DNA from: Acidobacteriota bacterium
GTDB lineage: Bacteria; Acidobacteriota; UBA6911; RPQK01; JAJDTT01
Assembly: GCA_022827025.1 (NCBI GenBank)
Contig: JAJDTT010000218.1
Location: forward strand, 1-40,402
Length of the DNA stretch: 40,402 nt
Reading direction: 5' to 3'
Part shown: positions 16,865 through 24,362 of the stretch, in pieces
Layout: every line of letters begins with the position of its first letter
Position numbering within the stretch: position 1 is the first letter of the stretch
Notes under the pieces: generated by a model
Seen by the model: only the letters and a program-made list of their open reading frames with translations
Database searches by the model: none
What the model was told of the DNA's origin: nothing
Position numbers and translations under genes: made by a program

Positions 16865-17826
16865 CGCGCCGCCTCGCTTCGAAATAATCGATCATAGCTC
16901 CGAGGCAACCATGACAGCCTTGAATCCTCATCATCGATCTCTATATTTCGTACGACCTGCTTCAAACCGGCTGTCTCAGACCACTGTAATGCCCCCTTGG
17001 TTATTTCATCGAGCATAACGAGACGGTCGGCAACATCATTTTCATCGAAGGCGAATACGCGACCCGGCCCGCCGGGCGCATGGGCAATGGCCTCAAATGC
17101 GAGAGTCGCCGTGTTCTCGTAATAACGATTCCAAAAATCGATCAGTGCGAAGACAAAAACACCATCACTCAATGTCGATTTGGGGCCTCGAACGAATCGG
17201 AAGCCATCTCTTTTTCCGATTGCTTTGATGAGCCCCAACTCTGTTAGCGGTGACTCAAGAGCGCCGTCGTGTCCGGTTATGCGAGAGGGTTGCCGACCGA
17301 CGTACGTCCGGATGAAACAAGCAACATCGTTCTTGATTGTTATCGTTGCAACGCGGGACCAACCTCGGTCCTTTACGAGCCGGCTGAGCTTTTTTTTCAA
17401 ACCGTCACGTTCAAAGGTGATCGCCGGATAGTGGCTAAACGCCCAGAACCATGTCGTCTTTTCCGATTGCGCCGCCAACTGCCAATGAATCAACCAAAGT
17501 GTCGCCGGATGCTCCATATATGGATCAAGTCCCCCTGCACTGAATAGTTTTCGGCCGAATTGCGTCGTCCGTACGGAATGGATTTTCGGTTCCGTGATTA
17601 CGCCCGCTGCCTTGGCCCAATGGCGCATCGAGGCCACCATGTTCTTGCCCACGCCGAATCGTGCGATGGCTTCGTCGCCCCAACACGCGCCTCTGTTTTC
17701 GTCGTCGTGTTCGGTTTCGGCGACGCGGTCATACACCTTCTTCAGCCACCCATAGCGTAGCGGGAAAGTTTCGTGCCCCGAAAACCGCGGCCTATAGGTG
17801 TCCCGGAAAAGAGGCCCGCTTGGCAT
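16855..17826 (-). CDS. sspB: SspB-like DUF4007 protein, putative nickase of the phosphorothioation module
   Basis: 323 residues that match the DUF4007 pattern. FSGHETFPLRYGWLKK at residues 15-30 is the N-terminal signature; FGVGKNMVASMRHW (57-70), a helix-turn-helix-like element, follows; and the C-terminal block reads FALIDFW, PGRVFAFDEND and TAGLKQVVRNIE. From the literature on SspABCD, the DUF4007 member SspB is the DNA-nicking subunit; I see no textbook nuclease motif that would prove this here. ATG 17826 lies behind GGAGAT. It is the first gene of a minus-strand operon and is divergent from the cysteine desulfurase gene, the usual Ssp layout. Confidence 0.8.
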   Translation of the reverse strand: MPSGPLFRDTYRPRFSGHETFPLRYGWLKKVYDRVAETEHDDENRGACWGDEAIARFGVGKNMVASMRHWAKAAGVITEPKIHSVRTTQFGRKLFSAGGLDPYMEHPATLWLIHWQLAAQSEKTTWFWAFSHYPAITFERDGLKKKLSRLVKDRGWSRVATITIKNDVACFIRTYVGRQPSRITGHDGALESPLTELGLIKAIGKRDGFRFVRGPKSTLSDGVFVFALIDFWNRYYENTATLAFEAIAHAPGGPGRVFAFDENDVADRLVMLDEITKGALQWSETAGLKQVVRNIEIDDEDSRLSWLPRSYDRLFRSEAARWH

Positions 17827-17872
17827 AAGATCTCCGGCTACTGGATGCTACCTCCAGCTAGACTCTATCACA

Positions 17873-17899
17873 CCCCTATGATAATCAAGAACGTAGGGG
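17873..17899. promoter_or_regulatory. inverted repeat in the sspA/sspB divergent intergenic region
   Basis: CCCCTA at 17873-17878 and TAGGGG at 17894-17899 are exact reverse complements separated by 15 bases. They lie in the 136-base region from which both sspB and sspA must be transcribed. A minus-strand CTTGAT and a TAGAGT 16 bases apart overlap the repeat and could be a weak promoter for sspB. An operator controlling both directions is plausible but not shown. Confidence 0.3.
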
Positions 17900-17962
17900 G
17901 CATGGTTCCACTCGAATGCGGGGGCTACGCAGACGATTGAATTGCTAAGTCGTTGAGGAACA

Positions 17963-19150
17963 ATGAGAATCGGCAAAACGATCTATCTCGATCACCAAGC
18001 GACAACACCGGTGGATCGACGCGTTTTAGCCAAAATGCACCCCTATTTCATCGACTCGTTCGGCAATCCACACTCCTCGGATCACAGCCTTGGTTGGGAA
18101 GCTGCACGCGCGATCGAGGAAGCCGCCGCGTGTATAGGCCGATTTATTGGCGCAGATTACGACGAACTCACATTTACCTCGGGTGCGACCGAATCAAACA
18201 ACCTAGCTCTGCTAGGGCTAGGGCGTAGGGCCGCTTGGGGCGAACGGCGCCGTATCCTAGTCAGCGCCATCGAGCACAAATGCGTGCTCGCCGCAAGTAG
18301 GATTCTAACGGAACAGTACGGGTTTACCGTCGAACAGTTACCTGTCGATCCCGACGGTTTTGTCATACTCCCGGTTCTCGAAGAAGCGCTGGATAGCGAT
18401 GTTCTCGCCGTGTCAATCATGGCAGTGAATAACGAGATCGGAACGATTCAGGATATTAAAGGAATATCTGAATGTGTTCGCAGTTGCGGCGCCATCTTTC
18501 ATTGCGATGCGGCGCAAACGCCGTTGGGAATACCCGTCAACTCGATTGCTCGGCATACGGACATTCTCAGCCTTTCCGCCCATAAAATGTACGGACCAAA
18601 AGGAGTCGGTATCCTCTTTCTTACCCGCGGATTGGAAAATCAGATCGAGCCACAGATCTATGGCGGGGGTCAACAGAACGGGCTCCGCTCGGGCACAGTG
18701 CCGGTACCGCTATGCGTAGGTATGGGTGAAGCTGCAAAAATGATTTTCGGGCCAGATGCCGAAGGTAAACGTGCAATGCTGCGTCGCCGCCGAGATGCCT
18801 TTGTCGAGAAGCTCGAGGAATTGCCCTGGCCGACTATCGTTAACGGCCCGAAGGCTGAGGCACGACATCCCGGCAATGCGAACATCTGTTTCTCCGGTTT
18901 CTCTGCTCACGACATTCTGCATATGTTGCAACCCCACTTATCCGCATCAACGGGCTCAGCATGCACGTCGGGTATCCCCGAGACTTCACATGTTCTAAAC
19001 GCCATTGGCCTAGAATGGAACAAGGCCGAATCGTCGGTCCGATTCAGCCTCGGATTTGGAACGAGTGACGAAGATGTCGAAGACGCGGTAGAATTGATCG
19101 ATGGCGTTTTAGAAAAACTGAGCAAGGTTGACATCGCCGATAGGACATGA
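17963..19150 (+). CDS. sspA: SspA-like cysteine desulfurase
   Basis: 395 residues of the class V PLP-dependent NifS/IscS type. YLDHQATTPVD occurs at the N-terminus, TSGATESNN at residues 72-80, the PLP lysine at LSAHKMYGPKG (Lys208), and the sulfur-relay Cys in GSACTSG (Cys334). It takes sulfur from L-cysteine as a persulfide and, in phosphorothioation systems, passes it to the PAPS-reductase-like protein. The start follows GAGGAA. It is divergent from sspB, which argues for the Ssp role; a second, typical NifS at 27043 serves Fe-S assembly. The protein is complete. Confidence 0.85.
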   Translation: MRIGKTIYLDHQATTPVDRRVLAKMHPYFIDSFGNPHSSDHSLGWEAARAIEEAAACIGRFIGADYDELTFTSGATESNNLALLGLGRRAAWGERRRILVSAIEHKCVLAASRILTEQYGFTVEQLPVDPDGFVILPVLEEALDSDVLAVSIMAVNNEIGTIQDIKGISECVRSCGAIFHCDAAQTPLGIPVNSIARHTDILSLSAHKMYGPKGVGILFLTRGLENQIEPQIYGGGQQNGLRSGTVPVPLCVGMGEAAKMIFGPDAEGKRAMLRRRRDAFVEKLEELPWPTIVNGPKAEARHPGNANICFSGFSAHDILHMLQPHLSASTGSACTSGIPETSHVLNAIGLEWNKAESSVRFSLGFGTSDEDVEDAVELIDGVLEKLSKVDIADRT

Positions 19151-19163
19151 TCGTAACTTCCCC

Positions 19164-19182
19164 CTGTTGCTTTAAGTAACAG
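19164..19182 (+). terminator. hairpin after sspA
   Basis: CTGTTGC and GTAACAG form a 7-bp stem with one G-T pair and a TTTAA loop, 13 bases after the sspA stop. No U-run follows, so intrinsic termination is uncertain. Confidence 0.35.
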
Positions 19183-19625
19183 CCATGATCGGATGCATGA
19201 CAAGAATTGACGAACTGATCAAGCAGCGACTTTGAATCTCAATTCCCAAAAGTCCTCGAAACGACCACTGATCCGAACGCAACGGAGTGCCATGGTGGAA
19301 TTGGCTCTCCGCACACTCCAATGCATCTCGGATCGTTTGAGTCATGCTCCGATATCGTTCTTGCATCCGGCTTTCACCACCCCGGTTAGTTGGAAAGCAA
19401 GTCACTCACTATGATTTCAGGGGATCGTCTCGACACAAGTGACGGCAAGGCGAACGATCAAGATCAAATGATCGTCCAGTTGTAAGCAATGACGGCGACA
19501 TACGGGTAACGGTTGAAGAGGGTGCTGGGGGACTGGGACTCCGGCAACGATCGGGACTTGGCGGAGTTGGAGGCGTAGCGCATCGACTGGTATGCGACAC
19601 TGGGTCTGGAGGGGAATGGTGAACC
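19183..19625. other. stretch with no recognisable gene
   Basis: Open frames on both strands here resemble no family that I know. The right part (from 19409) is the meaningless tail of the broken DUF5615 frame. The stretch separates the Ssp module from the toxin-antitoxin string. Confidence 0.4.
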
Positions 19626-19774
19626 GAGAACGGCACAGTCACGATCTTTCCCCTGACGATTGCATCCGTCGCGCCGCCGATTTCCTGGTCGAGGATCGTC
19701 ACTGCATCATGCCCCGCCTCGATGAAAAGCCTCGCCAACTCGCCGGGCAGGTTTTCATCGAGTTTGAATCGCAC
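19409..19774 (-). pseudogene. DUF5615 PIN-like toxin, truncated after ~38 residues
   Basis: From GTG 19774 the frame reads RFKLDENLPGELARLF and then GHDAVTILDQ..GGATD, the exact beginning of the DUF5615 PIN-like family with its first acidic residue (Asp6). After residue ~38 the family resemblance stops abruptly and the frame runs on as Ser/Pro/Arg-rich nonsense. The breakpoint falls next to repeat copy A (19626-19651), where family sequence such as an LVTLD motif should follow. The full family is about 110-120 residues. It lies nine bases after the DUF433 gene, the standard antitoxin-toxin order. The toxin is almost certainly dead. Confidence 0.65.
19626..19651 (+). repeat. module-boundary repeat, copy A
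   Basis: Reads GAGAACGGCACAGTCAC, then a TCTTTCC tract. It is a member of the five-copy family with core GAGAAGGGGACAGTCAC (copies at 20121, 22684, 23284 and 25033), all in the same orientation. This copy lies exactly where the DUF5615 toxin frame loses its family resemblance. Confidence 0.5.
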
Positions 19775-19783
19775 GGGGAGTCT

Positions 19784-20011
19784 CTATGCACCCAGGGGCA
19801 CTACTCGCTCCTTGGCCAATTCGGCGGCGTAGTGCAGAGTAGCCCTGACCGCATCGGTGGAAACGGAAGGATAGCTCTCGGCGACGTCCTCGACGGTCAA
19901 TCCGGCGGCGAAATTGTCCAGGATGACCGTTACCATCACACGAGTGCCAGCAATGCAGGCCTGGCCGTGACAGATATTCGGATCGACGGTTATGTACTCA
20001 TGCCAGTCCAT
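19784..20011 (-). CDS. DUF433 antitoxin-like protein
   Basis: 75 residues matching DUF433: ITVDPNICHGQACIAGTRV, VILDNFAAGLTVEDVAESYP, and STDAVRATLHYAAELA. These small proteins carry a helix-turn-helix-like fold and act as antitoxins of DUF5615 PIN-like toxins, encoded directly upstream of them as here. ATG 20011 gives the family-typical beginning MDWHEYITVDP; an extension to 20041 is possible but foreign. The frame is intact although the toxin is not. Its 3' part (19834-19864) is duplicated exactly at 22633-22663. Confidence 0.8.
   Translation of the reverse strand: MDWHEYITVDPNICHGQACIAGTRVMVTVILDNFAAGLTVEDVAESYPSVSTDAVRATLHYAAELAKERVVPLGA
19834..19864 (-). repeat. 31-nt exact repeat, copy inside the DUF433 gene
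   Basis: These 31 bases, coding VSTDAVRATL on the minus strand, recur without mismatch at 22633-22663. The second copy is outside any DUF433 gene, so it is a leftover of another such gene or of a recombination event. Confidence 0.8.
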
Positions 20012-20120
20012 AGTCAACTCATCTCCGCGACACGGGTTCATGTTCCCCTTTCGCCTTATCCGCCGTCAACCGCGATCCGTGCGCCAGTGCGTCGCGGCTA
20101 AGGCCATCGTCCTACGCCCC

Positions 20121-20148
20121 GCGAGAAGGGGACAGTTACTTGCTTTCC
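20121..20148 (+). repeat. module-boundary repeat, copy B
   Basis: Reads GCGAGAAGGGGACAGTTAC, then TTGCTTTCC. It lies in the gap between the DUF433 gene and the Fic gene. Same orientation as the other copies. Confidence 0.55.
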
Positions 20149-20214
20149 CTTCCGAAGCCTTGCGGTCGCCATGCACCCCGACATCGACAGCCGAATGATC
20201 GTTGCGGAATGCCG

Positions 20215-20967
20215 TCATGCACCAGGACTGGTTCTTCGAAGGGGTTCGTCGTCCGTCAGGATGCGAAGATATTCGTCGTAGGCGTAGGCGCGCCAGCGCC
20301 GCTTTCCCGTGATCTCGCGCAGCACGCCAAGGCTCTCCAGCAATGCCACGGCCTTGCGAGTTGGCGGCGCCGTGAGGCCGAGCAGGTCTGACGCCGCGGC
20401 GACGGTGACTACCGGACGGGACGGCAGGCACTCGATCAGCCGGATGGCGGTCACCGTCGAACATTCGTGGGCCAGTATGCGGCCACGGTCGCGACCGACA
20501 AGCCCATGCAGCTCCCGAGCGACCCGAACGCCATCATCGGCGGCCACCCGAACGCAGTCGAGGAAAAACAGGGTCCAACCCTCCCAATCGCCGGCGCTGC
20601 GCACGGCCGCGAGCCGGGCGTAGTATTCCGGCTGGTTCCGCTTGAATACCAGGCTGATGTAGAGAAGAGGCAGATCGAGCAGCCCCCAGTGCTCCACCAG
20701 GAGCGCGATCAGCAACCGGCCGATGCGTCCGTTGCCGTCGAGGAACGGATGGATCGTCTCGAACTGTACGTGCGCGAGACCCGTCCGGACCAGCGGCGGG
20801 AGATCGCTGTCCTGGTGCAGCCACCGTTCCAGCGCGTCGAGCGCACCCGACACCTCCTCCGGCGGAGGGGGCACGAAGCGGGCGTTGCGCGGCCGGCTGC
20901 CACCGATCCAGTTCTGCGAGCGGCGGATTTCGCCGGGCTGCATGTTCTCCCGTCGTACACCCGCCAT
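20215..20967 (-). CDS. Fic/DOC-family AMP transferase, N-terminally truncated
   Basis: The Fic active site HPFLDGNGRIGR spans residues 73-84, preceded by PGEIRRSQNWIGG and FVPPPPEEV, all canonical. Fic enzymes move AMP or related groups from nucleotides to target proteins. The C-terminal ~80 residues look like a winged helix (AASDLLGLTAPPTRKAVALLESLGVL). The homologous frame continues upstream of ATG 20967, coding LPLSIRLLCEAHCIL, up to about 21057, where a stop (TGA on the minus strand) cuts it off. The usual N-terminal Fic_N domain of ~100 residues is missing. ATG 20967 would therefore make a protein lacking the first helices of the fold. The gene is probably damaged, although its catalytic core is open. 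Confidence 0.75.
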   Translation of the reverse strand: MAGVRRENMQPGEIRRSQNWIGGSRPRNARFVPPPPEEVSGALDALERWLHQDSDLPPLVRTGLAHVQFETIHPFLDGNGRIGRLLIALLVEHWGLLDLPLLYISLVFKRNQPEYYARLAAVRSAGDWEGWTLFFLDCVRVAADDGVRVARELHGLVGRDRGRILAHECSTVTAIRLIECLPSRPVVTVAAASDLLGLTAPPTRKAVALLESLGVLREITGKRRWRAYAYDEYLRILTDDEPLRRTSPGA

Positions 20968-21057
20968 CAGGATGCAGTGTGCCTCGCACAGAAGGCGGAT
21001 GCTGAGCGGCAGCCCCTTGGGATCCGCGATCCGCGAAAGGGCGTGGGTGAACGCGTC

Positions 21058-21383
21058 AAGGAATCAACCGTTTCTTTTTCAACCCGGTAATGAATCGATC
21101 GGTTTCTTGTCTACTCCGGCCCGGGGACCGGAGAAACCCACCCGGCAAAACCGGGCGAAGTCCTTGCAGATGCACCTTGATCACACCACGAGAGAAGTTA
21201 TATTTCGTAGATCCAGAACGAGATATGTAGAGAGATCCTATGTCCCAGGAAACGGGAAAATCGTGGAGAGGCCGGCACACCAAATAGGGCATCCGTGGAA
21301 GTTCCGCAAGTAGTCAGTCGACGAATGGGTCCGATCCGGCGGAGCGGATGTGTCCAGGGGGCGCCCGGCATGAATGACCGGCG
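21058..21383. other. break point of the Fic gene and promoter region of the AlbA-type gene
   Basis: This ~326-base stretch should hold the missing 5' part of the Fic gene, but translations in all frames show none of it. It has a lower G+C patch around 21180-21250. The next gene starts at 21384 with no strong ribosome binding site. I see no repeat copy here, unlike most other module junctions. Confidence 0.4.
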
Positions 21384-22622
21384 ATGAACAGGACAGAACT
21401 TCTCGAACTCATCGCCAACGGCGAGAACTCGCGCGTCGAATTCAAGCGTGACGACTGCCATCCTGATGACCTCGCGAAGGAGATGTCGGCATTTCTGAAC
21501 CTCGTGGGTGGCACGATCCTTCTCGGAGTCGAAGACGACGGAACCGATTCCGGTCTGACCCGAAGCCGGGAGGAAGCACAGCAGTGGGTGATGAGCGTCG
21601 CCCGGCAGAACCTTCAGCCCGCCACCACACCCGTTTGGGGCTGCATTGCAACGGACGGCGGAACCTGGATCGGTGTGGTCGAACTTCTCACCGACAGTGC
21701 GGGCAAGCCTCACAAGGCGAAACGGGACCATGCCTGGGTGACGTACATCCGTGTCGGCAGCACGTCACGAGAGGCGACGCGCGAGGATGAAGACCGGCTC
21801 TACCAAGCGGCTCGGCTCGTCCGCTACGAGGTCAAGCCGGTGCCGGATACGGGATCCGAGAGCCTCGACATCGATCGAATCGAAAACTACCTGCGTCATG
21901 TTCTGAAGCGTTCGGCACCGAGCCGGGGGGACGCCATAGGTTGGCGGCAACTCCTGCTCAACTCCGACTTGCTGGTGACGATGGCGGGCCGTGTCTGCGC
22001 CTCGGTTGCGGGCCTTCTACTCTTCGGCGAGAACCCGAACCGCCGCCTGCAGCAAGCCGGCGTGTCGGCGGTGGCGTTTCCCGGCACCGAGAAGGAATAC
22101 AACACGGTCGACGAGGAGAGACTCCGAGGTCCCTTGGTGTCGATGGTTTCCCGGCGCGGTTCTGTGGTTGATAAGGGAGTCATCGACCGCACGGTGGACT
22201 TCGTCATTCGCAACATGGGCAGCGTCGCGTGGCTCGAAGGGGGACGCCGGCGCCGTAAGAAGGCGTTGCCCGTCGACGCGGTGAGGGAAGCCGTAGTGAA
22301 CGCGGTGGCCCATCGTGACTACACCCGTGAAGGGACGGACATCGAGGTTTCGCTCTACGGAGATCGTCTGGAAGTCATTTCGCCCGGTCGGCTTCCGAAC
22401 GGGGTCACCGTGGAGAAGATGAAGGAAGGTGTGGTTCGAATGGCCCGTAACGATCTGCTCAAGGAAATTCTTCGCGACTACGGCTCCATCGAGCACTATG
22501 GAATGGGCGTGCGCCATCGCATCATCGAGTCGATGCGAATCCACAATGGCACAGAGCCGGATCTCGTCGAGCAAGAGGACCGCTTCCTCGTCCGGCTGTG
22601 GAAGGAACCAAGCCGAGCCTGA
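21384..22622 (+). CDS. AlbA-type (Schlafen AlbA_2) DNA-binding regulator with GHKL-like C-terminus
   Basis: 412 residues. Residues ~5-130 form the AlbA_2 domain: ENSRVEFKRDDCHPDDLAKE, then AFLNLVGGTILLGVEDDG, and later WVTYIRVGSTSREAT. Residues ~290-385 match the HATPase_c_4 segment: DAVREAVVNAVAHRDY, then VSLYGDRLEVISPGRLPNG and YGMGVRHRII. Such proteins are annotated as putative transcriptional regulators or RecG-like ATP-binding proteins and are common in defence and toxin-antitoxin neighbourhoods; their biochemistry is poorly known. The frame is complete. The stop at 22620-22622 is followed ten bases later by a fragment of DUF433 coding sequence and repeat copy C. Confidence 0.85.
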   Translation: MNRTELLELIANGENSRVEFKRDDCHPDDLAKEMSAFLNLVGGTILLGVEDDGTDSGLTRSREEAQQWVMSVARQNLQPATTPVWGCIATDGGTWIGVVELLTDSAGKPHKAKRDHAWVTYIRVGSTSREATREDEDRLYQAARLVRYEVKPVPDTGSESLDIDRIENYLRHVLKRSAPSRGDAIGWRQLLLNSDLLVTMAGRVCASVAGLLLFGENPNRRLQQAGVSAVAFPGTEKEYNTVDEERLRGPLVSMVSRRGSVVDKGVIDRTVDFVIRNMGSVAWLEGGRRRRKKALPVDAVREAVVNAVAHRDYTREGTDIEVSLYGDRLEVISPGRLPNGVTVEKMKEGVVRMARNDLLKEILRDYGSIEHYGMGVRHRIIESMRIHNGTEPDLVEQEDRFLVRLWKEPSRA

Positions 22623-22632
22623 ACGGACAAGG

Positions 22633-22663
22633 GCAGAGTAGCCCTGACCGCATCGGTGGAAAC
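22633..22663 (-). repeat. 31-nt exact repeat, orphan DUF433 fragment
   Basis: Identical to 19834-19864 within the intact DUF433 gene. It is followed by GGTGGAAACCGC and repeat copy C. The GGTGGAAACCGC string also precedes copy E near 25010, tying the two elements together. Confidence 0.75.
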
Positions 22664-22683
22664 CGCGTAATGTCCTTGCGCTT

Positions 22684-22709
22684 GCGAGAAGGGGACAGTC
22701 ACTGTCTTT
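22684..22709 (+). repeat. module-boundary repeat, copy C
   Basis: Reads GCGAGAAGGGGACAGTCAC, then TGTCTTTT. It lies between the AlbA-type gene and mazE, 35 bases before the mazE start, so it may also form part of the mazE leader. Confidence 0.55.
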
Positions 22710-22744
22710 TCGACTGTCTTTATAGATACAAGAGGAGACTGTCC

Positions 22745-22984
22745 ATGGTTGCAAAATCACAGATTTGCAAATACGGGTCCAGCTTGGCCGACCGCATCCC
22801 CAAGCCCATCGCCGAGCAGAGGGAGGTGCAGGAGGGCTCCGCCGTTGAGATGGTCTCGCGCGGCAACCACGTCATACTGCGCAAGAAGAACTACAGCTTG
22901 GCCGACATGCTGGCGACTGTGACGGACGAGAATCTGCATCCCGAGGTGGACACCGGGCCCGCCCAAGGCAATGAGGCATGGTAG
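22745..22984 (+). CDS. mazE: MazE/AbrB-type antitoxin
   Basis: 79 residues with the swapped-hairpin AbrB/MazE N-terminus: KYGSSLADRIPKPIAEQREV, then GSAVEMVSRGNHVIL and a disordered acidic tail ending GNEAW. MazE antitoxins bind operator DNA with this part and wrap the toxin with the tail. An AGGAG site precedes ATG 22745. The stop overlaps the ATG of the mazF remnant (ATGGTAG), the usual translational coupling. The frame is intact although the toxin is broken. Confidence 0.85.
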   Translation: MVAKSQICKYGSSLADRIPKPIAEQREVQEGSAVEMVSRGNHVILRKKNYSLADMLATVTDENLHPEVDTGPAQGNEAW

Positions 22985-23249
22985 AGAGGGCCTAAGTCCC
23001 CGGACACGGGGAAATCTTGTGGCTGTTCTTCAATCCAAGTTGGCCATGAACAAGCCGGACGCCGCCCGGCCCTGGCGCTGTGCCCGAGAAGCTACAATCG
23101 GAAAACCGGCCTCGCCCTGTTCTGTCCCATCGCCTCCTGAGACAAGGGCTATCCCTTTGAGGTCGCCCTTCCTGCCCCCGGCAACTTCACGGGGGTCGTT
23201 CCGGCCGACCAGATCAAGAGCTAGATTGGCGGACCCGGCGAGTCTGTTT
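22978..23249 (+). pseudogene. mazF: MazF/PemK mRNA interferase, broken by stops and a frameshift
   Basis: ATG 22978 begins MVERA and hits TAA at 22993-22995. The same frame then reads GHGEILWLFFNPSW, matching the MazF GDIVWLDF region. After a +1 shift near 23040 it continues GHEQAGRRPALALCP, SYNRKTGLALFCPIAS, then stop TGA at 23138-23140, DKGYPFEVALP, TGVVPADQIKS and stop TAG at 23222-23224. These blocks follow MazF order exactly, so this is a clear remnant with at least three in-frame stops or shifts. No functional toxin can be made. Confidence 0.85.
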
Positions 23250-23283
23250 CAAATCGAAGGCGCCACCCCGGGTAATGAGAACT

Positions 23284-23310
23284 GAGAACGGGACTGGCAC
23301 TTTCTTTCCT
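23284..23310 (+). repeat. module-boundary repeat, copy D
   Basis: Reads GAGAACGGGACTGGCAC, then TTTCTTTCC. It lies between the mazF remnant and the end of the AbiEii gene (23337). This is the most diverged copy of the family. Confidence 0.45.
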
Positions 23311-23336
23311 TTCTTTCAGCCGGGTCAGGCCATCCT

Positions 23337-24362
23337 CTATTCGTTGCTGCGGTTGGCTCGCTCCTGAATGTCGGCACATCTCTCCATCAGGGTTTCGAAC
23401 CGCTCTTCGTCATCATGCAACATCCCATCACCGAGCATTCTGCCGTAGTCGTCAGCCAGGGCTCTATAAAAAGGGCCGTGTGGGACCAGTTGCAACTCAC
23501 CGGACACGGCGGCTTCATAGTCGATCCAACTCCCTCCGGCGTCCTTTTCCCGGAAGAACGCCGACTTGTGCCGTGCTACCGAACGCGCCAAGCTGCGGTC
23601 GGCAAGTGACTTTGCGGCGACGCCCGCATCGTCCAAGCGAACCAGATCATACCAGTGCCGTGAGAGCCGTTCTCCCCGGCTTCGCTGCTGGCGGCAGAAG
23701 ACGTGCACGGCCGTCGCCTTTTCCCAGAAAGTGCGCTCCGCCAGCATGACGAAGGTGCGAGTTGAAGGAAAAGCCACCTCCGAAATGTACGGCGCCGCAT
23801 CGCACGCTATCGAATGCTTTTTCCGGGGCTCCCCAGTCGAGCGCGCCCCAAACTCCACCATCACTTCGGGTCTCACGAAGCCATAGTAGTCTGAGGCCAG
23901 CGGCTCATAAGCGATGAAGACTCGGTCTCTGTCAGCGTGAACTCGGGCGGAGGGGTCCAAACCTGACAGGTTCGCCTCAATGGCAGGCAGCGCATTGTCT
24001 TTTACCCACACCGCCAGCCGCTTCCTGATTTTCCGCGTCCATCTCTGCTCCTGGCTACGAGTAGGCGGAAGCGCGTCCTCTCCACGGCCTGTTACCAGGT
24101 CGGGAGCAATGGCCCGGATGTCATAGGTGATGTCAAGGTCTTCCGAGAAACGACGGATGGCATGATACACCTTGGCCAGAGAAGTGCCTCCCTTGAAGGT
24201 TAGATCCCTGCCGAAGGGGCTTTCCGTGAGAGCCCCTAACGTATGCACGACCCATATGTCCTTCTCCAGGAGATGAGAACTCCTTCCACTCAGGCTGGCC
24301 GCAACCCCCAAGACTTCCCGCCGGTCCTCGGAAGAAAGCGACTGAAAAGACGTATCAGCCAT
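23337..24362 (-). CDS. abiEii: AbiEii-type nucleotidyltransferase toxin
   Basis: 341 residues of the nucleotidyltransferase AbiEii/AbiGii family. The nucleotide-binding GGTSL lies at residues 58-62 and the metal-binding SEDLD at 73-77, in the context FKGGTSLAKVYHAIRRFSED; a helical C-terminal half with conserved basic residues follows. These toxins act in type IV bacteriostatic toxin-antitoxin and abortive phage infection systems. ATG 24362 overlaps the antitoxin stop by eight bases (ATGGCTGA), so a TTG at 24368 is less likely. The frame is complete and looks functional, unlike most toxins in this string. Confidence 0.85.
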   Translation of the reverse strand: MADTSFQSLSSEDRREVLGVAASLSGRSSHLLEKDIWVVHTLGALTESPFGRDLTFKGGTSLAKVYHAIRRFSEDLDITYDIRAIAPDLVTGRGEDALPPTRSQEQRWTRKIRKRLAVWVKDNALPAIEANLSGLDPSARVHADRDRVFIAYEPLASDYYGFVRPEVMVEFGARSTGEPRKKHSIACDAAPYISEVAFPSTRTFVMLAERTFWEKATAVHVFCRQQRSRGERLSRHWYDLVRLDDAGVAAKSLADRSLARSVARHKSAFFREKDAGGSWIDYEAAVSGELQLVPHGPFYRALADDYGRMLGDGMLHDDEERFETLMERCADIQERANRSNE

